Positions 18,231 to 27,523 of a stretch of 64,000 nt of DNA are shown here, in pieces; within the stretch, counting starts at the first letter, position 1, and every line of letters starts with the position of its first letter. Origin of the DNA: Winogradskyella bathintestinalis (GTDB taxonomy: Bacteria; Bacteroidota; Bacteroidia; Flavobacteriales; Flavobacteriaceae). The DNA lies in the NCBI RefSeq assembly GCF_030407435.1, contig NZ_JASDDK010000002.1:218702-282701 (forward strand), read 5' to 3'. The notes beneath the pieces were generated by a model. It ran no database searches, was not told the origin of the DNA, and was given only the letters and a program-made list of their open reading frames with translations. Made by a program: the position numbers and the translations under genes.

Positions 18231-19862
18231 ATGAAACATAAAATACTTGTTCTTTTAGTGCTTATATTTTCTATTTCTGAAGCACAATTACTTCAGGATA
18301 AAAACAACTTCACAAAACAAGATACACTTAGAGGAAGCATTACGCCAGAACGCGAATGGTGGGACCTAACCTATTATCACTTAGATGTTGAAGTGAAACC
18401 AGATGAGAAATTTATTTCAGGAAAAAATATAGTTCATTATAAGGTCTTAGAGAAAAACAAGGTAATGCAAATCGATTTGCAGGAACCATTAGAAATTACC
18501 AAGGTGATTCAATATGGAAAATCATTAACTTTTAAGCGGGTCGGCAACGCCTATTTCATCAATCTTATTTCTAATCAACATAAAGGAGAACTTCATGCTC
18601 TTGAAATATTTTATCAAGGACAACCTAAAGAAGCCAAACGCGCACCTTGGGATGGTGGATTTTCATGGAAAAAAGATAAAAATAAAAAGCACTTTATAGC
18701 TACGAGCAACCAAGGATTAGGTGCCAGTGTATGGTGGCCAAACAAAGATCACATGTATGACGAAGTGGATAGTATGCTCATTAGCGTAACCAATCCCAAA
18801 GGGTTGACCAATGTTTCTAATGGTCGGTTACGCGAAGTGGTCGAAAATGATAATAACACCGTAACTTCTCACTGGTTTGTCAGTAATCCTATAAACAATT
18901 ATGGCGTCAATGTAAATATAGGTGATTATGTGAATTTTTCTGAAATGTATAAAGGCGAAAAAGGAGATCTAGATATGGATTATTGGGTTTTATCTTATAA
19001 TCTTGACAAGGCTAAAAAACATTTTATAGATGCCCCAAAGATGATGAAAGCTTTTGAGCATTGGTTTGGACCGTATCCATTTTATGAAGATAGTTTTAAG
19101 CTGGTTGAAGTCCCATATTTGGGTATGGAACACCAAAGTTCTGTAACCTACGGAAACAAATACATGAAAGGATATTTAGGAAGTGATTTATCGAGAACCG
19201 GTTGGGGATTGAAATTCGATTTTATTATTATCCATGAAGCTGGTCATGAGTGGTTTGCCAACAATATCACCAACAAGGATATTGCCGATATGTGGATCCA
19301 TGAAGGGTTTACAGCCTACTCTGAAAACCTGTTCTTAGATTATTATTACGGAAAAGAAGCCTCTGCCGATTATGTGATTGGTACGCGCGCTAATATTCAG
19401 AATGATAAACCTTTAATTGGGCAATATAACGTTAATAATGAAGGTTCTAGTGATATGTATTACAAAGGTGCAAATATGCTGCACACCTTAAGACAATTGA
19501 TTGAAGATGACGAAAAGTGGCGACAAATTATTCGTGGGTTGAATTCAGAATTTTATCATCAGACAGTAACCACAAAACAGATTGAAGATTATATAAGTGA
19601 ACAAGCGGGCATTGATTTAACCGAGTTTTTTAATCAATATTTAAGAACCACGAAAATTCCGACCTTAGAATACGCTGTTAAAAATAAAGACTTCAAATAC
19701 CGTTGGATAAATATTGTCGACGGTTTTGATATGCCAATTCAAATAGAAATTAATGATAAAACAGAATGGTTGTTTCCAAAGGCGGAATGGCAGACTAAAA
19801 AAATCGATACTGATAAAATTAAGATTGATCGTGATTTTTATGTAAATTCAAAGGAAATTTAA
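18231..19862 (+). CDS. Exported M1-family metallopeptidase
   Basis: 543 residues with a signal peptide (LVLLVLIFSISEAQ). The gluzincin site is complete: HEAGH with zinc ligands His335 and His339 and the general base Glu336, and the third ligand Glu358 in WIHEGFTAYSEN. The substrate-anchor motif is GMEHQSSVTYG, the counterpart of GAMEN. It lacks the long C-terminal ERAP-like domain, as usual for bacterial short M1 enzymes. It removes N-terminal residues from peptides, here in the periplasm. It forms a likely unit with the M28 peptidase 48 bp upstream. Confidence 0.9.
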   Translation: MKHKILVLLVLIFSISEAQLLQDKNNFTKQDTLRGSITPEREWWDLTYYHLDVEVKPDEKFISGKNIVHYKVLEKNKVMQIDLQEPLEITKVIQYGKSLTFKRVGNAYFINLISNQHKGELHALEIFYQGQPKEAKRAPWDGGFSWKKDKNKKHFIATSNQGLGASVWWPNKDHMYDEVDSMLISVTNPKGLTNVSNGRLREVVENDNNTVTSHWFVSNPINNYGVNVNIGDYVNFSEMYKGEKGDLDMDYWVLSYNLDKAKKHFIDAPKMMKAFEHWFGPYPFYEDSFKLVEVPYLGMEHQSSVTYGNKYMKGYLGSDLSRTGWGLKFDFIIIHEAGHEWFANNITNKDIADMWIHEGFTAYSENLFLDYYYGKEASADYVIGTRANIQNDKPLIGQYNVNNEGSSDMYYKGANMLHTLRQLIEDDEKWRQIIRGLNSEFYHQTVTTKQIEDYISEQAGIDLTEFFNQYLRTTKIPTLEYAVKNKDFKYRWINIVDGFDMPIQIEINDKTEWLFPKAEWQTKKIDTDKIKIDRDFYVNSKEI

Positions 19863-19923
19863 GTAACGACTTGTTAGTCTCGAAGCTTCGGCATTGAAAT
19901 ATGCAAAATCGGAAAAGAAGCTA

Positions 19924-20493
19924 ATGGAGTTACTTGAATTATACTTTAAAACAGATGTCGAATGGCGAATGGTTACACAACAATCATGACGTCATAAAAG
20001 GAGTACACTTAATTTTCTATAAAATAAATCACGAAGAAGCTTCTATGCGATGGGAAGAAGCCGTTAAAGTAGCACTTTGTTATGGTTAGATAGATTCTAC
20101 CGTTAAAAGTTTGGGCAACGGAAAACGACGACAATATTTCTGCCCACGAAAGCCAAAGAGTGTCTGGAGTGCGCTCAATGAAAATTATATCAAGGCTTTG
20201 TATCAACAAAACTTAATTCATCAAAGTGGACACCTGTTTATTAAAATTGCAAAAGAAATGGCAGTTGGACAGGATTAGATGCTATAGAAAGAGGCATTAT
20301 TCCTGAGAAGCTTCAAAACGCCTTTGATGCTAACAAAAATTCTTTTGAAAACTACCACTACTTTGCGCCTAGTTATAGAAAAAGTTTCTTGTATTGGTTA
20401 AATCAAGTAAAAAGAGAAACGACACAACAAAAAAGAATCGCAGAGATAATTAAACTCTGCGATTCTAATATTAAAAGTCGTGATGTTCGGTAA
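19924..20493 (+). pseudogene. Decayed YdeI/OmpD-associated family gene
   Basis: Conceptual translation with corrections recovers a YdeI-like protein. It begins MELLELYFKTDVEWR, then shifts frame at a small GAATGG duplication (19961-19972) to EWLHNNHDVIKGVHLIFYK and WEEAVKVALCYG. A TAG at 20087-20089 follows, where the family has Trp (GWIDSTVK), then PRKPKSVWSALNENYIKALY. A second frameshift near 20258 gives NGSWTGLDAIERGIIPEKL and APSYRKSFLYWLNQVKRET, to TAA at 20491. At least two frameshifts plus one nonsense codon make it non-functional. The 780-bp stretch around it holds nothing else except a terminator and a palindromic repeat. Confidence 0.85.
20429..20466 (-). terminator. Rho-independent terminator for the leftward MoxR/VWA unit
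   Basis: Perfect 12-bp arms AGAATCGCAGAG (20434-20445) and CTCTGCGATTCT (20455-20466), followed on the minus strand by six T. It lies about 180 bp past the stop of the 20643-22100 gene and is embedded in the 3' end of the pseudogene. Confidence 0.7.
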
Positions 20494-20535
20494 GTTATAG
20501 CTTACACATAATTAAGCTCAAAAATAAATTATTAC

Positions 20536-20612
20536 ACCCCTAAAGTCCTCTCAAGGGGACAATTCTCCAAATAATATTAGAACTAATGTTCCCTCGAGGG
20601 GACCTTAGAGAC
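20536..20612. repeat. Imperfect GGGGAC/GTCCCC palindromic element
   Basis: Two related imperfect arms (about 20534-20563 and 20587-20612) carry the cores GTCCTCTCAAGGGGAC and TTCCCTCGAGGGGACC in opposite orientation, separated by an AT-rich loop. GC content is well above the neighbourhood. It resembles REP-like dispersed palindromes and differs from the element at 10609-10744. Confidence 0.6.
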
Positions 20613-20642
20613 GCTTTAAATTTTTCAACAAAGTTTTATAAC

Positions 20643-22100
20643 CTATAACCCACTAATATAACTTCCATAAGGATCCTTAAACTGCATACCTTCCGAATAA
20701 CGATATTTACTCAATTTATTAAACTGCGTTAAACCCCAAAGAATAAATTCTTTTTCGAAATAGACATCTTTTGGATCAATCTCTGGTTGATAATCGGCTA
20801 TCAACGCATCTAAAGGAGTCACTTCGTCTAATTTCGCTTTATAAGTAGCATCATTGAAATCATCAAGCAGTTCAAAACCATCCCCATTAAAAAACCATGA
20901 AATTAAATCGTCATAAGGAGTTTCTTCTCCTTGCTTTTCTAATTTTTCAACTTTCGGAAAATATTTTGGAAATAATGTTTTAACGGCTTCTTCCATTAAG
21001 GTGTTAGCAACAAAATCAGCACCTTCTTGTTCACCTTCATAAACCAATTCAACTTTCCCCGTTATAGCCGGAATCACACCAACAAAATCCGATAATCTTA
21101 CAGATGTTTTTGCATCACCAGAAATTAAAGCGCGTCTTTCTGCTGTGCTTAACAAGTTTTCGAAAGCGGTAATACTCATACGAGCACTCACACCACTTTT
21201 TGCATCAACATATTCACTCTCTCTAGCTTCAAAACTTATTTGTTCTAACAAATCTTTCGCTAATTCTGGCACATAAACCGAACTCGACTGACGTTCGTCT
21301 AATTTAGCTTCTTGCGATGTAATCGTTCTGGCAATTTCTACAGACTCGGGATAATGCGTTAATATTTGAGAGCCAATTCTATCTTTTAAAGGAGTTACAA
21401 TGCTGCCTCTATTGGTATAATCTTCTGGATTTGCGGTAAACAAAAATTGCATATCTAATGGCAATCGTAACTTAAATCCCCGAATCTGAATATCACCTTC
21501 TTGCAGAATATTAAATAAAGCCACTTGAATTCGGGCTTGTAAATCTGGTAACTCATTGATGACAAAAATGCAACGATTGGCTCGAGGAATCATGCCGTAA
21601 TGAATGACACGATCATCGGCATAACTCAATTTTAAATTCGCAGCTTTAATAGGATCTACATCTCCAATAATATCAGCAACAGTTACATCTGGTGTCGCTA
21701 GCTTTTCAGCAAATCGATCATCTCTATGCAACCAAGTTATTGGCGTATCATCTCCTTTTTCTGTAATCAATTCTTCTGCATATCTCGAAATGGGTGTTAA
21801 TGGATCGTCATTAATCTCAGAACCTTCAACCACTGGAATATATTCATCTAAAAGATTCACCATCATTCTGGCCAAACGTGTTTTTGCCTGACCTCTCAAC
21901 CCTAATAAATTAATATTATGACGCGATAAAATAGCACGTTCCAATTCCGGAATCACCGTATTTTCATAACCATGAATCCCTTCAAAGGTCGTTTTCTTAT
22001 TTTTTATATTTTCAATAAGATTATCTCTCAATTCATCTTTAATAGATTTTGATTGATAACCCGATTGTTTTAATTTGCCTAGTGTTTTTATGTCTTTCAT
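20643..22100 (-). CDS. MoxR/Mg-chelatase-type AAA+ ATPase
   Basis: 485 residues. The P-loop GLRGQAKT is at residues 67-74, Walker B is within CIFVINELPD, and sensor features follow in FLFTANPEDYTNRGSIVTPLKDRIGSQI. The fold belongs to the helix-2-insert clade of AAA+ proteins (MoxR, magnesium chelatase I). Such ATPases work with VWA-domain proteins to remodel or load metal or cofactor into target complexes. A VWA protein is encoded 86 bp upstream in the same direction. The client is not evident from the neighbourhood. Confidence 0.85.
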   Translation of the reverse strand: MKDIKTLGKLKQSGYQSKSIKDELRDNLIENIKNKKTTFEGIHGYENTVIPELERAILSRHNINLLGLRGQAKTRLARMMVNLLDEYIPVVEGSEINDDPLTPISRYAEELITEKGDDTPITWLHRDDRFAEKLATPDVTVADIIGDVDPIKAANLKLSYADDRVIHYGMIPRANRCIFVINELPDLQARIQVALFNILQEGDIQIRGFKLRLPLDMQFLFTANPEDYTNRGSIVTPLKDRIGSQILTHYPESVEIARTITSQEAKLDERQSSSVYVPELAKDLLEQISFEARESEYVDAKSGVSARMSITAFENLLSTAERRALISGDAKTSVRLSDFVGVIPAITGKVELVYEGEQEGADFVANTLMEEAVKTLFPKYFPKVEKLEKQGEETPYDDLISWFFNGDGFELLDDFNDATYKAKLDEVTPLDALIADYQPEIDPKDVYFEKEFILWGLTQFNKLSKYRYSEGMQFKDPYGSYISGL

Positions 22101-22186
22101 TTTTTAGCTTTTGGCTATTGGATTTTAACTATTAGCAAACTCCACACGAGTTAAAATACTAACACCTAAAAGCCCACAGCTTTATT

Positions 22187-23323
22187 TTATCCTTTAATTC
22201 GCTTCTTCCGATTATTCTCATAATCCTCGAATATCATCTCTCCCAATCCCTTCAAGCCGGTATAAAACGCTTTACCCCTATTCGCTTTTGTAAATTCTCT
22301 TATAAATTGCATCAAATAAGGATCTTCAGCAATCATAAACGTGGTTATAGGAATATGTAAGCGTCTTGCCTGCTGGGCCATCGCATAACATTTATTGGTG
22401 ATAAACGGATCTAAACCATTACTATTTTTATAATACTGACCATCCGGCATCCGCAAGCAACTCGGTTTACCGTCCGTAATCATAAAAATCTGTTTATTAG
22501 TGTTTCGTTTTCTGCGCAACATGTCCATGGCTAATTGCAATCCAGCAACCGTATTTGTATGATAAGGTCCGACGTTTAAATACGGTAATTCTTTTATTTT
22601 AATTGGCCAAGCATCATTTCCAAATACTAATATTTCTAGAGTATCTTTTGGATAGCGCGTGGTGATTAATTCAGCTAAAGCCATAGCGACTTTTTTGGCA
22701 GGTGTAATTCTGTCTTCACCATAAAGAATCATACTGTGGCTAATATCAATCATAAGTACCGTACTCATTTGGCTTTTGTGAAGGGTTTCTTCAACTACCA
22801 AATCATCTTCCGTTATACTAAAATCACCGAGACCATTATTAATTTGAGCATTTCTAATACTTTCAGTCATGGATACTTTATCTAACGCGTCACCAAATTG
22901 GTAAGCTCTAAAATCGCCTGTATGTTCATCACCTAATCCTACTCCTTTACTTCTGTGATTGCCAGAACCGCTTCGCTTAATTTTTCCAAAAATATGGTTT
23001 AAAGCTTGTTGGCGTATCGCACGTTCCGTTTTTGCCGTTATGGTAGTCTTACCTTTACCGTTGCCATTACCTGTAGGATCAATTTCTTCTCGGATGTAAC
23101 CCTTCTTTTTTAAATCTTCGATAAAATCATCGATAGTATAATCTGGTGTCGTCAACTTATATTCCTTGTCTAGTTGTCGCAACCAGTCTATAGCTTCATC
23201 AAAATCGCCCGAAGTATGTGTAATCAACTCCTTAAATATTTCGAAGAGTTTTTCGAAAGGAGATTGGTTGGGAGCTTCGTAGGTTTTAAATACAAAGCCT
23301 GACTTGTTTCTGTTATCATTCAT
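22187..23323 (-). CDS. VWA-domain protein partnered with the AAA+ ATPase
   Basis: 378 residues. The N-terminal half is charged and contains a Gly/Asn/Lys linker (TGNGNGKGKT, about 84-93). The von Willebrand A domain starts near residue 188 with an intact MIDAS motif, D193-x-S195-x-S197 in MIDISHSMIL, with further ligand regions at TITDGKPS and HTNTVAGLQLAMD. Cytosolic; no signal peptide or membrane segment. With the MoxR-type ATPase downstream it forms a two-gene unit reminiscent of ChlI/ChlD or MoxR/VWA pairs. Function unknown beyond the presumed ATPase-adaptor role. Confidence 0.85.
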   Translation of the reverse strand: MNDNRNKSGFVFKTYEAPNQSPFEKLFEIFKELITHTSGDFDEAIDWLRQLDKEYKLTTPDYTIDDFIEDLKKKGYIREEIDPTGNGNGKGKTTITAKTERAIRQQALNHIFGKIKRSGSGNHRSKGVGLGDEHTGDFRAYQFGDALDKVSMTESIRNAQINNGLGDFSITEDDLVVEETLHKSQMSTVLMIDISHSMILYGEDRITPAKKVAMALAELITTRYPKDTLEILVFGNDAWPIKIKELPYLNVGPYHTNTVAGLQLAMDMLRRKRNTNKQIFMITDGKPSCLRMPDGQYYKNSNGLDPFITNKCYAMAQQARRLHIPITTFMIAEDPYLMQFIREFTKANRGKAFYTGLKGLGEMIFEDYENNRKKRIKG

Positions 23324-23421
23324 AGCTATGTAAAAATAATGATTTTACCATTGCTTTATTTGCATATTTTCGATTCTAACATTTAATTAACTATAATATA
23401 AACGCTAATTAAAAATCAAAA

Positions 23422-23548
23422 AAAAGACGTCGAAATTTTAAAACAATCTAAGTGATTTATGGTTGCCCACCACTTTAAATATGATGTCTTTCCTTAACAA
23501 GAATTTAAGATTTCTTCCCATCAAGATTGTATATTTTAGACGTCTTTT
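23422..23548. repeat. Imperfect long inverted repeat in the divergent vwa/PepSY gap
   Basis: Outer arms AAAAGACGTC (23422-23431) and GACGTCTTTT (23539-23548) and inner arms ACAATCT (23443-23449) and AGATTGT (23524-23530) would fold the 127-bp segment into one stem with a roughly 75-nt apical part. It sits directly before the TTG start at 23570. It could be a MITE remnant or a leader structure. No coding potential was recognised. Confidence 0.45.
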
Positions 23549-23569
23549 AATTTTATAAAAATCCTTATT

Positions 23570-24118
23570 TTGAAACAAAAACGACAGCAACTTGCAAAAA
23601 CCTCTAGAGTGTATAGAAAACTGCATCGTGCAATTGCTGTGCCGTTAGTATTTTTTATGTTTTTATTGGGAGCAACAGGTTTACTTTTAACATGGAAAGA
23701 TCAACTTCAACTTAAACCAAAATCAGAAACAGCCCTTTCTAATGATAGGGTTTTAATATCTTTAGATGAGATAAAAAATAAGGCGATTAAACATGTTAAA
23801 ACCTTAAATCTCTCTTCTGAGATTAATCGCATTGATTATAGACCGAACAAGGGCATTGCAAAAGTTAGATTCGAAAATCACTTCACCGAACTACAAGTTG
23901 ATTGTTATACCGGAAAAATAGTTTCAGAAAAAAACCGAACAGCGGATATTATTGAAATGATTCATGATGGTTCTATAATAGATTTCTTATTTAAAAATCA
24001 ATCGACACCAGTAAAATTATTGTATTCAACGATCACATCTTTAGGATTAATACTTTTAGCTTTTAGTGGTTTTTGGTTATGGTTAAAACCTAAACAAATT
24101 AAAAAGTTAAAAGAATAA
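23570..24118 (+). CDS. PepSY-associated two-helix membrane protein
   Basis: 182 residues from a TTG start at 23570; the next in-frame Met lies inside the first membrane helix, so a start there is unlikely. A basic N-terminus is followed by TM1 (about 25-45, AVPLVFFMFLLGATGLLLTW). A periplasmic segment with a PepSY-like fold follows (about 60-150; EIKNKAIKHVKTL, IDYRPNKGIAKVRF, CYTGKIVSEK), then TM2 (about 155-175). Related proteins occur near iron-uptake and flavin reductase systems, but nothing of that kind is adjacent. Role unassigned. Confidence 0.75.
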   Translation: MKQKRQQLAKTSRVYRKLHRAIAVPLVFFMFLLGATGLLLTWKDQLQLKPKSETALSNDRVLISLDEIKNKAIKHVKTLNLSSEINRIDYRPNKGIAKVRFENHFTELQVDCYTGKIVSEKNRTADIIEMIHDGSIIDFLFKNQSTPVKLLYSTITSLGLILLAFSGFWLWLKPKQIKKLKE

Positions 24119-24192
24119 CACCATCATAGCATTACTAAAATCTAAAAATTTTTTCCTTAAATTTAAACTTTACACAACCAATCTTATAAAAA

Positions 24193-27100
24193 ATGAAATA
24201 TTTATTTTCTCTTGTTTTCCTATTTAGTATAACATTTAGTTTCTCCCAAGAATTCTCAATGGATTTGGTGAAAAATATGACTCCTAGGAATATTGGACCT
24301 GGCGGTATGTCTGGTCGTGTTACCGCTATTGATGTAGTCAATTCTAATCCTGATGTAATGTATGTGGGCACCGCTTCTGGTGGATTATGGAAATCCAATT
24401 CTGGAGGCATTACTTGGAACCCTATTTTCGATAAGGAAGTGACAGCGTCCATCGGAGCAGTTGAAATCCAACAATCAAATCCGAGTGTGATTTGGGTAGG
24501 TACAGGAGAAGGAAACCCTCGTAACTCATTAAATGGTGGTTATGGAGTCTATAAATCCCTAGACGGTGGAAAAAACTGGATGGCAATGGGCTTAGAAAAA
24601 ACACGCCATATTCATCGCATCATCGTAGATCCAACGAATCCAGATGTGGTTTATGTTGGTGCAATTGGTTCACCTTGGGGAGAACATCCAGAGCGCGGTG
24701 TTTTTAAAACAACTGATGGAGGAGCAACATGGAACAAAATTTTATTCGTAAATAATAAAACCGGAGTTGCCGATTTAGTAATGGATCCAACCAATCCGAA
24801 TAAATTAATTGCCACACTTTGGGAGCATAAACGTGAGCCATGGTTCTTTAATTCTGGCGGTGAAGGTTCTGGTTTACATATCACCCATGATGGAGGAAAG
24901 ACATGGAAAAAAATCACTGAAGACGATGGTTTTCCAAAAGGCGATTTAGGACGCATCGGAGTAGCTATTGCCCCAAACAAACCCAATATTATTTATGCTT
25001 TGGTTGAAGCTAAAAAAAATGCGCTTTACAAAAGTGAAGATGGTGGTTTTAAGTGGAAAAAAATTAATGATAAAGATGATATTGGAAATAGACCGTTTTA
25101 TTATTCTGAAATTTACGTCGATCCAGAAAATGAAAACAGAGTGTATTCCGTATTTACTTATGTAAATGTATCACAAGATGGTGGGAAAAATTTTGAACAA
25201 TTAATGCCTGCTTATGGAGTTGATAATGGTATTCATCCCGATCATCATGCTTGGTGGATTCATCCTGAGAATGGTAATTTTATGATTGATGGTAATGATG
25301 GCGGTTTAAATATTACAAGAGACGGCGGAAAAACCTGGCGTTTTATTGGTAATTTACCTGTAGCGCAATTTTATCATATTAATGTCGATAATGACTTTCC
25401 TTACAATGTTTATGGAGGAATGCAAGATAATGGTTCTTGGAGAGGACCTGCCTATGTTTGGCGAGCGCAAGGCATAAGAAATAGTTATTGGCAAGAAATC
25501 AGTTTTGGAGATGGCTTTGATGTAATTCCAGATAAGGACGACTCAAGATATGGTTGGACGATGAGCCAACAAGGCTATGTAAGCCGTTACGATTGGCAAA
25601 CTGGAAATAATTATATGGTACGACCAACGCATCCAGATCCAGATGTGAAATTACGTTTTAATTGGAATTCTGCAATCAATGTAGATCCATTTGATAATAG
25701 TACTATATACTTTGGAAGTCAATTTGTACATAAATCTACAGATAAAGGAGAGACTTGGGCTGTAATTTCACCAGATTTAACTACCAACAATCCTGAAAAA
25801 CAAAAGCAATCAGAAAGTGGAGGTCTAACTTTAGACGCCACAGGTGCTGAAAATCATACGACAATTTTAGTCATTGAACCGTCGCCTATTGAAAAAGACA
25901 TGCTTTGGGTCGGAACCGATGATGGCCGTGTGCATTTTACAACAGACGGAGGGAATACTTGGAATGATGTATCAAAATTAAAAGGTTTACCCGAAGGTAG
26001 TTGGATTGCACAGATAAAAGCATCAAATAAAAATAAAGGCGAAGCACTTTTAATTGCCAATGATTACAGACGATTCAACTATACACCTTATGCATACAGA
26101 ACTAAAAATTATGGCAAAACATGGGAACGTATTGTTGATGAAAATGATGTTGAGAGTTACACCTTATCGATTGTTGAAGATTTAGATGAACCAAATCTCT
26201 TATTCTTAGGAACAGATGATGGTTTATACATTTCTATTGATGCGGGGAACACATGGACCAAATGGACAGAAGGTTTCCCCACCACTTCCGTTAAGGATTT
26301 GGTAATTCAACCACGAGAACACGATTTGGTTATTGGCACTTTTGGAAGAGCTGCTTGGGTTTTAGATGATATTAGACCGCTGCGAGAAATGGCTAAGAAT
26401 AAAATGGTGATGTCTTCAACTATAAAATTATTTGAACCTCCAACAGCATATCAAGCGGCATACCAGCAACCTACAGGAAGTCGATTTGGTGCTGATGCTA
26501 TTTACCATGGAGAAAATCGTGGTGGTGGTGCCCGTTTTTCATATTTGTTCAACATGAAAGAAATGCAGGAAAATGGCGCTATTACCAATCCAAAAGATAA
26601 AAAGTCTAAAAAAGAATTGGATAAAACAGGAAAAGAGCAACCGACTATTCTAAAGGATAAAAATGAGGATACGGAAAATGATGAAACTAGTGAACGGGTT
26701 GAGAATAAAAAGTGGGATTCGTTAACTTTAAAAATTTACGACGGTAATCGCTTAATAAGAACTTTAAAAAGAAAAGCACCAAACGAAAATGGAGTACATA
26801 AGTGGACGTGGCGAATGCGCGAAGCTGGTGTAGACAGACCATCACGAAAACTACGAAAAAACACAAGAGAATCTGGAGGTGTAACGGTAAAACCTGGGAT
26901 TTATAAAGCGGTATTACAATATGGTGACCAAACCTCCGAAACTAATATAACCATTGCTTCAGACCCTAGATTAAACGTTTCACAAAAAAATATTGACGAA
27001 GTTTATGCGGCATCCAAACAGTTAGAGCAACTACAACAAACCGCTGCTGATGCGGTAAAACAATTAGTGGAAAGCAAAACCATTGCCGTAAACTATAAGA

Positions 27101-27468
27101 AAGATTTAGCTGAACTTGATAAAGAAAAATACAAGGATAATATAAAAGCTTCCAGTGAAATTATTAAAACCATTGATAGTCTAATCGACAACTATTTAGG
27201 CAAAGTTGATAAGCGCCAAGGGATAACTAGAAGTCCTGAAGTCACTCCTTTACAACGTCTCGGTACTGCAAGTGGTTATGTTAACGGAAGCCAGAATGGC
27301 TTAACTTCTACAGAAACCACATTAATTAATCAAGCTCAAAAGGCTTTGAATACCTTGTTTGCTGAAACCAATAGTTTTTTTAATAATGATTGGAAAGAAT
27401 ATCAAGAAAAAATGCAAGTCATTAAAACAAATCCATTCAAAGAGGTGAAACGTTTTAGTATCGATTAA
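24193..27468 (+). CDS. Large exported VPS10/sortilin-like beta-propeller protein
   Basis: 1091 residues with a signal peptide (LFSLVFLFSITFSFSQ). At least ten Asp-box-like repeats (pattern S/T-x-D-x-G-x-T/N-W, such as SLDGGKNWM, TTDGGATWN, THDGGKTWK and STDKGETWA) span residues about 60-700. They indicate one or two bladed propellers of the sortilin/VPS10 and exo-sialidase type. The C-terminal 300 residues include a charged linker (KKSKKELDKTGKEQ) and a helical end. There is no T9SS tail. Homologues are annotated as glycosyl hydrolases, but sialidase catalytic residues could not be confirmed, so the enzyme assignment is doubtful. Confidence 0.8.
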   Translation: MKYLFSLVFLFSITFSFSQEFSMDLVKNMTPRNIGPGGMSGRVTAIDVVNSNPDVMYVGTASGGLWKSNSGGITWNPIFDKEVTASIGAVEIQQSNPSVIWVGTGEGNPRNSLNGGYGVYKSLDGGKNWMAMGLEKTRHIHRIIVDPTNPDVVYVGAIGSPWGEHPERGVFKTTDGGATWNKILFVNNKTGVADLVMDPTNPNKLIATLWEHKREPWFFNSGGEGSGLHITHDGGKTWKKITEDDGFPKGDLGRIGVAIAPNKPNIIYALVEAKKNALYKSEDGGFKWKKINDKDDIGNRPFYYSEIYVDPENENRVYSVFTYVNVSQDGGKNFEQLMPAYGVDNGIHPDHHAWWIHPENGNFMIDGNDGGLNITRDGGKTWRFIGNLPVAQFYHINVDNDFPYNVYGGMQDNGSWRGPAYVWRAQGIRNSYWQEISFGDGFDVIPDKDDSRYGWTMSQQGYVSRYDWQTGNNYMVRPTHPDPDVKLRFNWNSAINVDPFDNSTIYFGSQFVHKSTDKGETWAVISPDLTTNNPEKQKQSESGGLTLDATGAENHTTILVIEPSPIEKDMLWVGTDDGRVHFTTDGGNTWNDVSKLKGLPEGSWIAQIKASNKNKGEALLIANDYRRFNYTPYAYRTKNYGKTWERIVDENDVESYTLSIVEDLDEPNLLFLGTDDGLYISIDAGNTWTKWTEGFPTTSVKDLVIQPREHDLVIGTFGRAAWVLDDIRPLREMAKNKMVMSSTIKLFEPPTAYQAAYQQPTGSRFGADAIYHGENRGGGARFSYLFNMKEMQENGAITNPKDKKSKKELDKTGKEQPTILKDKNEDTENDETSERVENKKWDSLTLKIYDGNRLIRTLKRKAPNENGVHKWTWRMREAGVDRPSRKLRKNTRESGGVTVKPGIYKAVLQYGDQTSETNITIASDPRLNVSQKNIDEVYAASKQLEQLQQTAADAVKQLVESKTIAVNYKKDLAELDKEKYKDNIKASSEIIKTIDSLIDNYLGKVDKRQGITRSPEVTPLQRLGTASGYVNGSQNGLTSTETTLINQAQKALNTLFAETNSFFNNDWKEYQEKMQVIKTNPFKEVKRFSID

Positions 27469-27489
27469 TATAACATCTAGAACTTCATT

Positions 27490-27523
27490 AAAAAACACTC
27501 TAATTTATTTAGGGTGTTTTTTT
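27490..27523. terminator. Bidirectional terminator between the propeller gene and fnr
   Basis: AAAACACTCT (27492-27501) pairs with AGGGTGTTTT (27511-27520) with one G-U pair. A-tract on the left and T-tract on the right allow function in both directions for these convergent genes. Confidence 0.75.
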
